DNA from: Armatimonadota bacterium
GTDB lineage: Bacteria; Armatimonadota; Fimbriimonadia; Fimbriimonadales; Fimbriimonadaceae
Assembly (NCBI GenBank): GCA_016223145.1
Contig: JACRPN010000011.1
Span: 62,001-126,000, forward strand
DNA length: 64,000 nucleotides
Direction of reading: 5' to 3'
Under the pieces are notes generated by a model. The model did not search any database. It had not been told where the DNA came from and saw only the letters and a program-made list of their open reading frames with translations. Of the stretch, positions 51,275 through 60,430 are shown piece by piece (the stretch's first letter is position 1; each line of letters opens with the position of its first letter). A program made the position numbers and the translations under genes.

Positions 51275-52282
51275 ATGATTCGCCCCCTCGCCACCCTGTT
51301 CGCGCTCCTGGTCCTATTCGGCGCCTTAAGCGCCCAGAGCCTGAACGCCTATCTGGAGCTGCGCAAAAAGCACAAGATCACCCAGGCCGTGGGCACTGAA
51401 GCCTTGGAGACGTTCGTGGGCGCGCGGACCTTTGAGGTCAAGGGCGTCGTACAGGGCACCCTTGTCGTGAACGGCAAGACCTCCCTCTTCGTCGAGCGCA
51501 CCGATGGCGGCGACATGACCATCGACGCCGAAAACGTGCCGGATTGGCTGAATAACAACCAGGTGGCCGCCCGGCTGCTCATCCATGCGACCCGAGAAGA
51601 CGACCTCGCTCCCCTCGAAGCCAAGCTGCTGGGCGCCGCGCTCGAGGATTCCATCGCCGCCATCGAAAAGGCGGAGGCGAGGAAAGCCGCCGAGGCCGCG
51701 GCCAAAGCAAAGGCCAAGGCCAATTCCAAGAACCGAGGCGGCCTCACGGGCGCGATCGGCTCGCGGGGCAAGACCTCCGGCAAAGACTGGAACCTGCCCG
51801 CCAACGAGGCAACCTCCTATTACGCGGGCTTCATCAAGGGGCGCAACAAGCGGCTTTCCGATGCCGACGCCTGGAGGATCGCCGAAGGCATCATCGGGTT
51901 CAGCGTCCGCTATGGCGTCGACGCCCGCCTGATCCTGGCGATGGTGATGGTCGAGAGCGGCTTCAACCCCAACGCCACTTCTCGCGCGGGTGCTCAAGGT
52001 CTGGGGCAGCTCATGCCCGGCACGGCGCGCGGGATGGGCATCACCGACGCCTACGACACGTATCAGAACCTCTATGGCACGGTGCGCTCGATTCGCGGCC
52101 ACCTGGAGCGCCAGTTCGCCAAGACGGGCGACGGCTATCAGGCGCTGATCCTTGCCCTGGCCTCCTATAACGCGGGCAGCGGCAACGTGCGCAAGTACGG
52201 CGGAATACCGCCGTTCAGCCAAACGCAAAACTACATCCGCAAGGTCACGGATTTGTACTATGGGTTTATGGGTCTGAAGTAG
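51275..52282 (+). CDS. soluble lytic murein transglycosylase (SLT domain)
   Basis: 335-aa protein with a signal peptide (LATLFALLVLFGALSAQ). Residues 23-130 carry an uncharacterised domain, 130-165 an Ala/Lys-rich linker, and 195-335 the SLT fold with the catalytic glutamate E227 in VMVESGFNP, plus GAQGLGQLMPGTARGMG and ALASYNAGSGNV. It cleaves glycan strands of peptidoglycan. Begins 28 bases after tRNA-Ser. Confidence 0.92.
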   Translation: MIRPLATLFALLVLFGALSAQSLNAYLELRKKHKITQAVGTEALETFVGARTFEVKGVVQGTLVVNGKTSLFVERTDGGDMTIDAENVPDWLNNNQVAARLLIHATREDDLAPLEAKLLGAALEDSIAAIEKAEARKAAEAAAKAKAKANSKNRGGLTGAIGSRGKTSGKDWNLPANEATSYYAGFIKGRNKRLSDADAWRIAEGIIGFSVRYGVDARLILAMVMVESGFNPNATSRAGAQGLGQLMPGTARGMGITDAYDTYQNLYGTVRSIRGHLERQFAKTGDGYQALILALASYNAGSGNVRKYGGIPPFSQTQNYIRKVTDLYYGFMGLK

Positions 52283-52287
52283 CGGAA

Positions 52288-52450
52288 GCGAAGAGCGCGA
52301 GGCGAGAGGCGAGGGGCGAAAAGCGATGGATGACCGGGGGGCATCGGGGCGTCTTGACCCTGCAACCCGACAACCTGAGCACCTGAGCACGTGAGCACCT
52401 GAAAACCTTCGCCTCTCGCTTCTCGCCTCTCGCCCTTCGCCCTTCGCCCC
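52288..52450. repeat. long inverted repeat with 8-bp tandem repeat loop
   Basis: Left arm GCGAAGAGCGCGAGGCGAGA..GGGGCGAA (52288-52320), right arm TTCGCCTCTCGCTTCTCGCC..CTTCGCCCC (52408-52450) are imperfect inverses made of GCGAGAGGCGA-type units. The loop contains four 8-base units CCTGAGCA, CCTGAGCA, CGTGAGCA, CCTGAAAA at 52374-52405. The gap holds no gene. Confidence 0.65.
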
Positions 52451-52605
52451 CCCTCCCCGCTGAACCTCTCCCACCCCAATTCCGTCTCTCTCCATACGCG
52501 CACTTTCCACGGCGCGGGTTCAGGAATTCTGTGGAACGCCGATCATATGCATCACGGAGCCGAATTCGCGCTTTGACTGCCGCTATGCCACAATTGGGAA
52601 GCTTG

Positions 52606-53340
52606 ATGTCTTTGAGGAAACTGTTGCCCGCCCTAATCTTGGCGCTCGTCTGCCCGGCCTTCGGCCAAGACGGCGCGAAGGTGAAAGTGCTGGGCAAGCT
52701 GGGCCAATCGGTGAAAACGACGTCGATCTATGCGACGACGAACACCCGGTCGCGCGTCTATTACCGGCTCAAGCCCTACCAGTATCTGGTCCTGCAGTCC
52801 ACTTCGTCGGCAAACTGGTTCAAAGTGCTCCTGCAAAACGGGCGGTTTGGCTACGTCCACTCGGCGGCCGTCGCGAGGCTCCCCTATGAGGTGACCTGCG
52901 ACGTGAGCGCGGCCCCACGCGCGGGCAACGATCTGGCTTCACGGGGCGGCACCTTGCGCGCCACGGGCACGACTGGAGCTCAGGTGGCGGGCCTGAGCCA
53001 GGCCTACATCGGCGTGCCCTACAAGTGGGGTGGAAACAGCACCAGCAGCGGCATCGATTGTTCGGCGTTTGTGAAGATGCTCTATGGGCAGGTGGGCGTC
53101 GGCCTGCCGCGGACGGCGGCGGAGCAGGCGCTGGTCGGCAAACCGATCACGCGGCTCGAAGACCTTCAGGCCGGCGACCGGCTGTATTTTTGGAGCGCGA
53201 GCCGGGGCAAGATCGGCCATACCGGCGTGTACATGGGCAACGGCTATTTCACGCACTCCTCATCGAGCAGCGGCGGCGTGACCACCAGCTACCTCGGCGC
53301 CCCCGAATGGCGCAACAAGCTGGTCGCAGCGAGAAGGTAG
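52606..53340 (+). CDS. NlpC/P60 cell-wall hydrolase with SH3-like domain
   Basis: 244-aa secreted endopeptidase: signal peptide (KLLPALILALVCPAFGQ), an SH3-like segment (RSRVYYRLKPYQYLVLQSTS, then NWFKVLLQNGRFGYV), then NlpC/P60 with catalytic C152 (GIDCSAFVK) and H205 (KIGHTGVYMG). It cuts peptide stems of peptidoglycan. ATG 52606 with GGGAAG upstream is chosen over in-frame starts at 52531 and 52585. Next to a lytic transglycosylase, suggesting joint wall turnover. Confidence 0.9.
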   Translation: MSLRKLLPALILALVCPAFGQDGAKVKVLGKLGQSVKTTSIYATTNTRSRVYYRLKPYQYLVLQSTSSANWFKVLLQNGRFGYVHSAAVARLPYEVTCDVSAAPRAGNDLASRGGTLRATGTTGAQVAGLSQAYIGVPYKWGGNSTSSGIDCSAFVKMLYGQVGVGLPRTAAEQALVGKPITRLEDLQAGDRLYFWSASRGKIGHTGVYMGNGYFTHSSSSSGGVTTSYLGAPEWRNKLVAARR

Positions 53341-53436
53341 TTCTCTCGCTTGTCATTCGTTTTTGTTTGCGCATAGGGATTTTCGTCAAGGCGCAAAGAC
53401 GCCACGCCACACGATGATAGGTGCAGCCCGTCGCAG

Positions 53437-53464
53437 CCCGTAGCCGCAGGCTTTAGCCTGCGGC
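53437..53464. repeat. family B hairpin repeat
   Basis: GCCGCAGGCT-TT-AGCCTGCGGC is a perfect palindromic hairpin in GTAGCCGCAGGCTTTAGCCTG (53440-53460, extending to 53464). Other copies are at 15.9 and 32.66 kb. Confidence 0.7.
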
Positions 53465-53478
53465 CGCGTGGCGCCAGA

Positions 53479-54456
53479 TCAGAGCCTAACCGGAACCCCG
53501 TCCTGCGCTGCAGACCGCCACATCGCTTCCGTGATCGTGATGACGCGTTGGCCGTTCTCGAACGTCGCCTCCACGGGCTCGCCCTTCAGGATCGCGTACA
53601 CAAAATTCCGGTCCGGGTGGCTGCCGCCGGGCATCGACTCCGCGACCCAGCGCGAGCCGTCGTCCTCAATGACCGTCAGTTTGCCATCGCGAATCAGGAA
53701 GCCCGCCTTCTCGCAGTAGATCGTCCAATCCTCGTGCCAGGCCGGAAAATCGCCAAGCACCGAGATCGAACCGAACGCCCCGCCCTTGAACCGAATCGCA
53801 ACCGTCGAATCGATGTCCACAGGCGCCCCGCGATTATCGCAAAAGGCTGAAACCGACTCGGGCTCCAATCCTGTAGCCCACATCAAGACGTCGACGACGT
53901 GGCTGCCGGAGTCGTTGAGCTGGCCTCCGCCAGAGAGCTCAGGAACCTGTCGCCAGGTGCCCTTGGTCAGCCGCTTCCACTGCTGGCCGAGCACGGCGTT
54001 GACGAACAAGAGCTTGCCGTATTTGCCGCCCTGAAGCGAATCGCGCAGGCGGCGGAAGACCGGGCTGTAGTGCCGCTGGTAGGCCAGAAGGCCGACCTTG
54101 CCGGATTTGTTCCGGGCGGCGATCACTTCGGCGGCTTCGGCGGCGACCGTCACGAGCGGCTTGTCGCAAAGCACGTGGAGTCCCGCGGCGAAGGAGTCCA
54201 GCATCTGCTGCTTGTGCTGGGTGTGGGGGGTGTTGATTTCGACGGCATCCAGGCCGCCGGCCGCGATCATGTCGCGATAGTCCTTGAAGACGGGAACGTT
54301 GGCAAGGTGTGGAAAGCGCGCCCGGCAGGCTGCGATTTGGCCTTCGTCCGGATCGTTGAGCGCCACGATCTCGGCCTCGGGGACTTCGGAAAGCTGGTTC
54401 ATATGGGCGCGGGCCATGCCGCCGCACCCGATCATGCCGATTCGAACGTTGCTCAT
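53479..54456 (-). CDS. Gfo/Idh/MocA-family oxidoreductase (cytoplasmic)
   Basis: 325-aa NAD(P)-binding oxidoreductase: Rossmann MIGCGGMARAHMNQL at the start, NTPHTQHKQQML, CDKPLVTVAAEA (the EKP-type motif as DKP), and SGGGQLNDSGSHVVDVLMWA, with the typical C-terminal sheet domain. No signal peptide, unlike the paralogue at 24.3 kb. Substrate probably a sugar or inositol-like compound; none can be named. Confidence 0.9.
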   Translation of the reverse strand: MSNVRIGMIGCGGMARAHMNQLSEVPEAEIVALNDPDEGQIAACRARFPHLANVPVFKDYRDMIAAGGLDAVEINTPHTQHKQQMLDSFAAGLHVLCDKPLVTVAAEAAEVIAARNKSGKVGLLAYQRHYSPVFRRLRDSLQGGKYGKLLFVNAVLGQQWKRLTKGTWRQVPELSGGGQLNDSGSHVVDVLMWATGLEPESVSAFCDNRGAPVDIDSTVAIRFKGGAFGSISVLGDFPAWHEDWTIYCEKAGFLIRDGKLTVIEDDGSRWVAESMPGGSHPDRNFVYAILKGEPVEATFENGQRVITITEAMWRSAAQDGVPVRL

Positions 54457-54545
54457 CGGATTCTAGTTCGCCGCAAAGCGGCTAAATCCTGCACCCGACT
54501 ACACCGTCTCACCGACTCACATTTTCACCGTCTCATCCGTCAACA

Positions 54546-54742
54546 GCCCGACCCCCTCATCCCCGTTCACTGCGTTCACGGACCCTCTCCCACGAGGGGA
54601 GAGGGGGTTCGACATTCCTCTTCACCGACTCACCGAATCATCCGGCAGCCCTCTCATTCCTAGGGGCCAGGCATGGATGCCTGCGCTCCGTTCCTCTGTC
54701 CCTTTGTCCCCCTCGTCCCTCCTTCCCTCTGTCCCTCGGATC
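54546..54742. repeat. mosaic of families A (inverted), C and D
   Basis: An inverted family A hairpin (CCCTCTCCCACGAGGGGAGAG, 54592-54612 region), the 27-base family C copy at 54665-54691 and a family D run (CCCTTTGTCCCCCTCGTCCC and TCCCTCTGTCCCTCGG). They fill most of the 308-base gap before the metF-fusion gene; no other gene or promoter seen there. Confidence 0.65.
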
Positions 54743-54764
54743 AGGTCACAGGTATAAACCTCCC

Positions 54765-56576
54765 GTGCGCTTGATCGAAGCTCTGCAATCCCCCTACCTG
54801 CTCGGAGACGGAGCGTGCGGCACGGCTCTGGCGGCGCGGGGCTACACGCACTATCCCTGCGACTTCGCCAACCTTGAGGCGCCAGACCTTGTGCTCGATG
54901 TTCACAAGCAGTATCTGGAGGCCGGTTCCCAGGTCATCGAGACCAATACTTTCTCTGCCAATCCGTTCCGGTTTATGGGGCAATCGGTGGACTTTCGCCA
55001 GGTCAACCTGGAAGGCGCACGCATCGCACGGAAGGCTGCCGGAGAGGAGAGCCTTGTACTCGGCGCGGTGGGCCCCGCCGGTAAGCCGATCGAGCCGATT
55101 GGGGGAATCCCCAGAACCGAGTTCTATGAGGCCATCCGGGAGCAGGCTGAAGCCCTGGCCGAGGGCGGCGTCGACGGGTTCCTGCTCGAGACCTTCCTCG
55201 ACATCGAGGAGCTCAAACTGGCTTTCGCCGCTGTGCGCGCGGTCTGCGACTTGCCCATTTTGGTCAGCAAGGCCTACATCGAGGACGGAGAAGCGCTCTC
55301 CGCGGGACTTCCTACTCGCTGCGCCGAAGACCTGGCCAAGCTGGGACCCGTCGCCATCGGCGCGAACTGCATCGTCGGGCCACAGCGCATGCTCGACCTG
55401 GTGCGGATGATCGCCGACGGCAGCGACCTTCCCGTCATCGCCTATCCCACGCCTGGCATGCCGCAGCTCATCCGCGGCAAGGTGGCCTATGACGCCTCGC
55501 CGGAGTACTTCGCCAAGGCATCGGTCAGGCTGATCGAAGAAGGCGCAAAGCTTGTGGGCGGCTGCTGCGGCACCACGCCGGACCACATCGCGGAGTTGGG
55601 AAGGCAATTGGGAAGGGCTTCATTCAAGGTGAAAGCGCGCCGCCCAGGGCAGATCAAGTCCGAAGATCGCGCCCCGGTGCCCACAACCGACAGAACGCCC
55701 CTTCATCAGAAGCTCAAAGCAAACCAGTTCGTGACGACCGTCGAAATGGACGTGCCTCGAGGCCTGAACTACGACAAATTCCTCGCCAACATCCGCGCCG
55801 CCAAAGAGATCGGCGTCGACCTGATCAACATCTCGGACGGCGCCAGGGCGCGCCTTCGCATGAACCCAATGGCGGTCTGCCACCGCATTCAGAATGAGGT
55901 CGGCATGGAAGCGGTGATGCACTTTGCCTGCCGCGACCGGAACCTCCTCGCCATCCAAGCCGACCTGCTCGGCTGTCACGCGCTTGGGGTGCGAAACATC
56001 CTCTGCGTGACCGGCGACCCCGCCAACATCGGCGACTATCCCAGCGCGACCAGCGTGTTCGACGTGGACTCGATCGGACTCGTGCGGATTCTGTCGCGCC
56101 TGAACGAAGGGCTCGACCTCGCAGGCTACACCGTAGGGCTCAAGACCGGGTTTACGATTGCCGTCGCCTACAATCCCGTCTCGCTCGAACCGGAACTGGA
56201 GTCCGACCGGCTCAAAGGCAAGGCCGACGCCGGGGCGGAACTGATCTACACGCAACCGATCTTCGACGTCGAGCATGCCGAGATTGCGGTCGAGGCTGGG
56301 AGGCGGTACGGGCTGCCGGTCTTTCTGGGCGTGATGCCTCTGCGGAGTTCCAAGCATGCGGAATTCATGCACAACGAGGTGCCCGGCGTCGAAGTGCCCG
56401 ATTGGCTTCGCCAAAAGCTGGCCGACGCCCAGGATGAGCATTCGGCGCTGGAGACTGGGATTGCCGAAGCCCAGAAGCTGGCGGCGTATGCGAAGAAACA
56501 TGCGGCGGGCCTTTATGTCATGCCTCCGGCGAACAACATGGAGGCCGTTCGACGTCTGATGGAAGCATTGGACTGA
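54765..56576 (+). CDS. bifunctional homocysteine S-methyltransferase / methylenetetrahydrofolate reductase
   Basis: 603-aa fusion like Bacillus YitJ. Residues 1-290: homocysteine methyltransferase with zinc-binding GANC and GGCCGT. Residues 310-603: MTHFR barrel (TTVEMDVPRGLNYDKFL; ILCVTGDPANIGDYP; YTQPIFDVEHAEIAV). The reductase makes 5-methyl-THF and the other half can methylate homocysteine to methionine. No SAM riboswitch is seen upstream. Starts GTG 54765. Confidence 0.93.
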   Translation: MRLIEALQSPYLLGDGACGTALAARGYTHYPCDFANLEAPDLVLDVHKQYLEAGSQVIETNTFSANPFRFMGQSVDFRQVNLEGARIARKAAGEESLVLGAVGPAGKPIEPIGGIPRTEFYEAIREQAEALAEGGVDGFLLETFLDIEELKLAFAAVRAVCDLPILVSKAYIEDGEALSAGLPTRCAEDLAKLGPVAIGANCIVGPQRMLDLVRMIADGSDLPVIAYPTPGMPQLIRGKVAYDASPEYFAKASVRLIEEGAKLVGGCCGTTPDHIAELGRQLGRASFKVKARRPGQIKSEDRAPVPTTDRTPLHQKLKANQFVTTVEMDVPRGLNYDKFLANIRAAKEIGVDLINISDGARARLRMNPMAVCHRIQNEVGMEAVMHFACRDRNLLAIQADLLGCHALGVRNILCVTGDPANIGDYPSATSVFDVDSIGLVRILSRLNEGLDLAGYTVGLKTGFTIAVAYNPVSLEPELESDRLKGKADAGAELIYTQPIFDVEHAEIAVEAGRRYGLPVFLGVMPLRSSKHAEFMHNEVPGVEVPDWLRQKLADAQDEHSALETGIAEAQKLAAYAKKHAAGLYVMPPANNMEAVRRLMEALD

Positions 56577-56581
56577 GCACC

Positions 56582-57427
56582 ATGCCACCTCGCAACCCCC
56601 GCAAGGACGCCCGAGCCATCTCCCGCCGCAGGTTGATTCGCACCGTGGTTCTAGGAGGCATCGGTGTGACGGCCCTGGCGCAGGGGACCGAGGTGGGCCG
56701 CCTAAAGGTGGAGCGCCAGGCCCTGCGCCTGCCCAAATGGAAAGCCGACGGCCTGAAGGTGGCGCTGCTCACCGATCTGCACGTGAACGACAAGCAGGAG
56801 ACCGAGCGGGCGATTGAGGCGGTGGGGATTGCGGGCGTCGAGAAGCCCGATGTGATACTGTTCGGCGGCGACTTCCTGAACACACCCGGCGAAGAGGCGT
56901 TGCGCAATGTTCGGCGCGTCCTCGATGCGGCGGACGATACCGGCTGCCGCGCTTTCGCGGTGTTGGGGAACCACGATTATTGGGTCCCCACCACTCCAGA
57001 GCTCATCGAGCAGTTTCGGGGTCGACGGACGCGCCTGCTCAGGAATGAGCTGGTGGGTTTCGGCGATGCAACCATCTGGGGGATCGATGACGGCATTGCG
57101 GGGAGAGACCGCCACATGCTCGATCATCGGCATCGCGACGATCCTTCGATTTTGGCGCTGTTTCATGAGCCAGACTTCGTCAGCCGGGTTCACTCGAACG
57201 TCGGTATCATGTTGGCTGGACACTCGCATGGGGGTCAGATGTGCCTGCCGTTCGGCGTTCCGCTCCACACACCGCGAGGCGCGAGAACCTATATCGCGGG
57301 CTTCTACGCCGATGCACCGGTACCGCTCTATGTGAGCCGCGGGATCGGAACCGTAGGTCCGAAATTGCGGCTCTTCTGCCCTCCAGAGGTTTCGATCTTG
57401 ACTTTGAACAGCGAGGACCGAGCGTGA
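56582..57427 (+). CDS. metallophosphoesterase (YkuE/YaeI-like), first of a tandem pair
   Basis: 281-aa calcineurin-like phosphoesterase: the RRRLIRTVVLGGIG start looks like a twin-arginine or membrane anchor; ALLTDLHVNDK, GGDFLNTPGE, LGNHDYWVP and AGHSHGGQM carry the metal ligands. Family members hydrolyse UDP-diacylglucosamine (as LpxG/YaeI-like) or phosphomonoesters. It lies five bases after the metF fusion and overlaps a paralogue by four bases. Confidence 0.88.
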   Translation: MPPRNPRKDARAISRRRLIRTVVLGGIGVTALAQGTEVGRLKVERQALRLPKWKADGLKVALLTDLHVNDKQETERAIEAVGIAGVEKPDVILFGGDFLNTPGEEALRNVRRVLDAADDTGCRAFAVLGNHDYWVPTTPELIEQFRGRRTRLLRNELVGFGDATIWGIDDGIAGRDRHMLDHRHRDDPSILALFHEPDFVSRVHSNVGIMLAGHSHGGQMCLPFGVPLHTPRGARTYIAGFYADAPVPLYVSRGIGTVGPKLRLFCPPEVSILTLNSEDRA

Positions 57428-58245
57428 AACTGGGCAAGCTGCTCCTCGGCGCGGCCGCCGCGAGCGCGGGCATCTTGGTGTATGGCGCTCTTGTGGAGTC
57501 CTGGAGGCTCAAGGCCGAACGGCGTCGCTTGCGGTTGAGGGGGTGGCCGGCCTCGCTGGATGGGTTTCGGATTGCGGTGTTGGCGGACCTGCATCTGCGC
57601 GACCAATACTCGGTCGAGCTTGCGCGACAAGCCGTGCGGATGGCGCTGGATGAGAATCCCGATATGGTTGTGCTGCCCGGCGACATTGTGGGCTATTGGA
57701 AAGTGCAGAGCCCGGAGCTTGTCGGCGCAGCGCTGGAGGACCTTCTGCTGATGGAAGGCAACGTGGTGGCATGCCCGGGCAACCATGAGTATTGGCTCGG
57801 CGAGCCGGACTTGCTCACTCCAATTCTGGAAACATTGAATATTAAGCTTCTTCGGAATGAAGCCTGGCATCACGCGGGCATCACGTGGGTTGGCGTCGAC
57901 TCGGCGAACATGGCGTGCGACGATGCCCCTTTGGCGATGGCGCGCGCCGAAGACCTTGGTGAACATCCGAAGGTCGTGCTCTGGCACGAGCCGGACGTCG
58001 TCACCCGGCTGCCGGAGGGCGCTGCGGTGATGATCAGCGGGCACAGTCACGGCGGGCAGTTTCGCGCGCCCTGGGGCTGGCCACCGATGACAACTCTGAA
58101 CGGCAAGGAGTATCTGGAGGGGTATTTCCCAGACGCTCCGACGCCACTGTACGTAAGCCGGGGTGTGGGCACGACGGGGCCGCCCTCAAGGCTCTTCTGC
58201 CCACCCGAGGTGTCGCTTCTCACGATTCTGAGCGCGGACTCCTAA
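57424..58245 (+). CDS. metallophosphoesterase, second of a tandem pair
   Basis: 273-aa paralogue of the preceding gene with an N-terminal membrane segment (LGKLLLGAAAASAGILVYG), then AVLADLHLRDQ, LPGDIVGY, CPGNHEYW and SGHSHGGQF. Starts with GTG 57424, overlapping the previous stop (GTGA). Long open sequence upstream of it lies inside the first gene and is ignored. Since lpxC and lpxD are present, one of the pair could be the UDP-2,3-diacylglucosamine hydrolase of lipid A synthesis (LpxH/LpxG role). Confidence 0.87.
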   Translation: MKLGKLLLGAAAASAGILVYGALVESWRLKAERRRLRLRGWPASLDGFRIAVLADLHLRDQYSVELARQAVRMALDENPDMVVLPGDIVGYWKVQSPELVGAALEDLLLMEGNVVACPGNHEYWLGEPDLLTPILETLNIKLLRNEAWHHAGITWVGVDSANMACDDAPLAMARAEDLGEHPKVVLWHEPDVVTRLPEGAAVMISGHSHGGQFRAPWGWPPMTTLNGKEYLEGYFPDAPTPLYVSRGVGTTGPPSRLFCPPEVSLLTILSADS

Positions 58246-58402
58246 GAGACTGCCGAAGGAGTGTCTTCGCAGCTCGGGGATGGCCCTGCCTCAAGGTCCG
58301 GCCTAGGGCACACGACGTTTTCAGAAGCACTATTCGGTGCCCTTTTGGCGTAACAAGACTTGCACGCACGCTCAACGGAGAGCGACCCTTTCGCCTCGAA
58401 CC

Positions 58403-59263
58403 ATGAAGCCCTTACAGATTGATCCGGCCTTCCTGCATGAACTGGTAGATGCACGACGCCGTTGCCAGATTTCTTGCAGGATCCGCACCGACGGCGAAGA
58501 GCTTGTACGCGAGCTGCTCGCCCTGCTTTTTCCGCCTTTTGCCGATCACGTTGAGGGTGACCTGTTCGATCCTGCGGCTCAGTTGCAATCTCTGCACAAG
58601 CGCCTGACCGGGCTGATCGTCGCCGCGCTTCCGCAAATCGATGATCCAGCCGTTCTGTCGGCCGGAGTCTTCGAAGACTTGCCAGGTGTCCGCGCCAGCT
58701 TGATGGAAGACGCTCAATACATCTTCGAATCCGATCCTGCGGCGGAGTCGATCGAAGAAGTCGTGATGGCCTATCCAGGATTTTTCGCGCTGGCCATCTA
58801 CCGGATCGCTCATCTCATTGCTCTTCGCGGCGTGCCGCTCATTCCGAGGCTGCTGACCGAGTTTGCTCACGCCAAGACCGGCATCGACATTCATCCCGAA
58901 GCTGAGATCGGCGTGCCTTGCATGATCGACCACGGCACGGGAATCGTCATCGGCCAAACGGCCGAGATCGGCCGCCACGTCAAGATCTATCAAGGTGTGA
59001 CACTCGGCGCGATGTCGGTTAGCAAGCGCCTCGCAAACACCAAGCGTCACCCAACCATCGAGGATGATGTCGTCCTCTATGCCGGCGCAACGATCCTCGG
59101 CGGTGACACGGTGGTCGGGTGCGGCTCGGTGATCGGCGGCAACAGTTGGCTCACCGAAAGCGTTCCTCCCGACAGCGTCGTAACACACCTGTCCCAGAGA
59201 ACGCAGCCTCCCGCATCCCAGCTTTCCACAGGCTCGAGCCTGCAGTCCCAAGGTTCTCTATGA
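58403..59263 (+). CDS. cysE: serine O-acetyltransferase
   Basis: 286-aa EpsC/CysE-type enzyme making O-acetylserine. Left-handed beta-helix blocks [40 protein letters not shown] and [18 protein letters not shown] are clear; the N-terminal helical domain is longer than in E. coli CysE. ATG 58403 is preferred. Its stop overlaps the cysK start (ATGA). Confidence 0.93.
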   Translation: MKPLQIDPAFLHELVDARRRCQISCRIRTDGEELVRELLALLFPPFADHVEGDLFDPAAQLQSLHKRLTGLIVAALPQIDDPAVLSAGVFEDLPGVRASLMEDAQYIFESDPAAESIEEVVMAYPGFFALAIYRIAHLIALRGVPLIPRLLTEFAHAKTGIDIHPEAEIGVPCMIDHGTGIVIGQTAEIGRHVKIYQGVTLGAMSVSKRLANTKRHPTIEDDVVLYAGATILGGDTVVGCGSVIGGNSWLTESVPPDSVVTHLSQRTQPPASQLSTGSSLQSQGSL

Positions 59264-60189
59264 AAGCCCAATCCATTCTTGACACCATCGGCAACACGCC
59301 ACACCTTCGCATTCAGCGCCTGTTTGGTCCCGACTATGAGGTTTGGGCCAAGCTGGAACGCGCCAACCCGGGCGGCAGCATCAAAGACCGCATCGCGCTC
59401 GCCATGGTCGAAGACGCGGAGAAAAGCGGCGCGCTGAAGCCTGGCGGCGTGATCGTCGAGCCCACATCCGGAAACACGGGCATCGGCCTTGCCATGGTCG
59501 CGGCGGTCAAGGGCTATCGCCTGTTCCTCGTTATGCCTGAGTCGATGTCGGTCGAAAGGCGAGGGATCATGGCCGCGTATGGCGCGGAGTTGGTGCTCAC
59601 ACCCAAAGAGCTGGGCATGAAGGGCTCGATCGCCAAGGCCACCGAGATCCTCGAAGCTACGCCGTGCTCTTGGATGCCGCAGCAGTTCGAGAACCCGGCC
59701 AACGTGGAGGTTCACCGCCGGACCACCGCGCAGGAGATCGTGAGCGACTTTCCTGATGGACTGGACGTGCTGATCACCGGGGTTGGCACGGGGGGCCATA
59801 TCACCGGTGTGGGCCAAGTGTTGAAGGCGAGGTGGCCGAATTTCAAGGTGTTTGCGGTCGAGCCCGAGAAGTCGCAGGTGATCGCCGGTGGAACTCATTC
59901 GCCGCACAAGATTCAGGGGATTGGGGCGGGTTTCTTGCCCGGCGTCCTGGATACCGGCGTGCTCGACGGCACGATCCCGGTTACCGAGGAAGAGTCGTTC
60001 GCCATGGCCCAGCGCGCCGCCAAGGAAGAGGGCCTCTTGGTCGGGATCTCCTCTGGGGCTTCCTTCGCGGCGGTCGCCAAGAAGCTGCCGGAGCTGCCCG
60101 CGGGCTCGCGGGTGCTGGCGTTCACCTACGACACGGGAGAGCGGTATTTGTCGACCGAGGGGCTGTTCCGGGCGAAGACCGAGGAATAG
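59260..60189 (+). CDS. cysK: cysteine synthase A
   Basis: 309-aa PLP enzyme forming cysteine from O-acetylserine and sulfide. The lysine motif [24 protein letters not shown] and [11 protein letters not shown] are intact, as is [12 protein letters not shown]. Starts at ATG 59260, inside the cysE stop, so the two are translationally coupled and act in sequence in the same pathway. Confidence 0.95.
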   Translation: MKAQSILDTIGNTPHLRIQRLFGPDYEVWAKLERANPGGSIKDRIALAMVEDAEKSGALKPGGVIVEPTSGNTGIGLAMVAAVKGYRLFLVMPESMSVERRGIMAAYGAELVLTPKELGMKGSIAKATEILEATPCSWMPQQFENPANVEVHRRTTAQEIVSDFPDGLDVLITGVGTGGHITGVGQVLKARWPNFKVFAVEPEKSQVIAGGTHSPHKIQGIGAGFLPGVLDTGVLDGTIPVTEEESFAMAQRAAKEEGLLVGISSGASFAAVAKKLPELPAGSRVLAFTYDTGERYLSTEGLFRAKTEE

Positions 60190-60250
60190 GGCAGCGCGCA
60201 AGTTCCGAATCGCAGCTCACGGGCCGAGCGTTCATAATAGGGATCGCCGC

Positions 60251-60326
60251 GCCCCGGTAGCTCAGCGGATAGAGCAACTGCCTTCTAAGCAGTAGGTCAC
60301 GCGTTCGAGTCGCGTCCGGGGTGCCA
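60251..60326 (+). tRNA. tRNA-Arg (anticodon TCT)
   Basis: Acceptor GCCCCGG/CCGGGGT (G1-U72 wobble), D-arm AGCTCAGCGGATAGAGC, anticodon arm ACTGC-CTTCTAA-GCAGT with TCT, T-arm CGCGTTCGAGTCGCG, encoded CCA. Upstream CATAAT at 60233-60238 is a likely -10. Confidence 0.95.
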
Positions 60327-60430
60327 GAAGCTTCTGGTTCAAGCAACCGTCCGGCGCGTTTGCTTTTCGGATTGTTCGAATTGCCCTCTCTGATCGCCCT
60401 GAAGCTTCAGCTTCTATACTATTCGCAGCC

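Noticed and set aside
54457-54764. SAM riboswitch before the homocysteine methyltransferase fusion
   Set aside because: The gap is filled by dispersed repeats; no SAM-box elements are recognisable.
58246-58402. Riboswitch or T-box before cysE
   Set aside because: The 157 bases show no conserved riboswitch core or antiterminator; only an unremarkable GC-rich gap.
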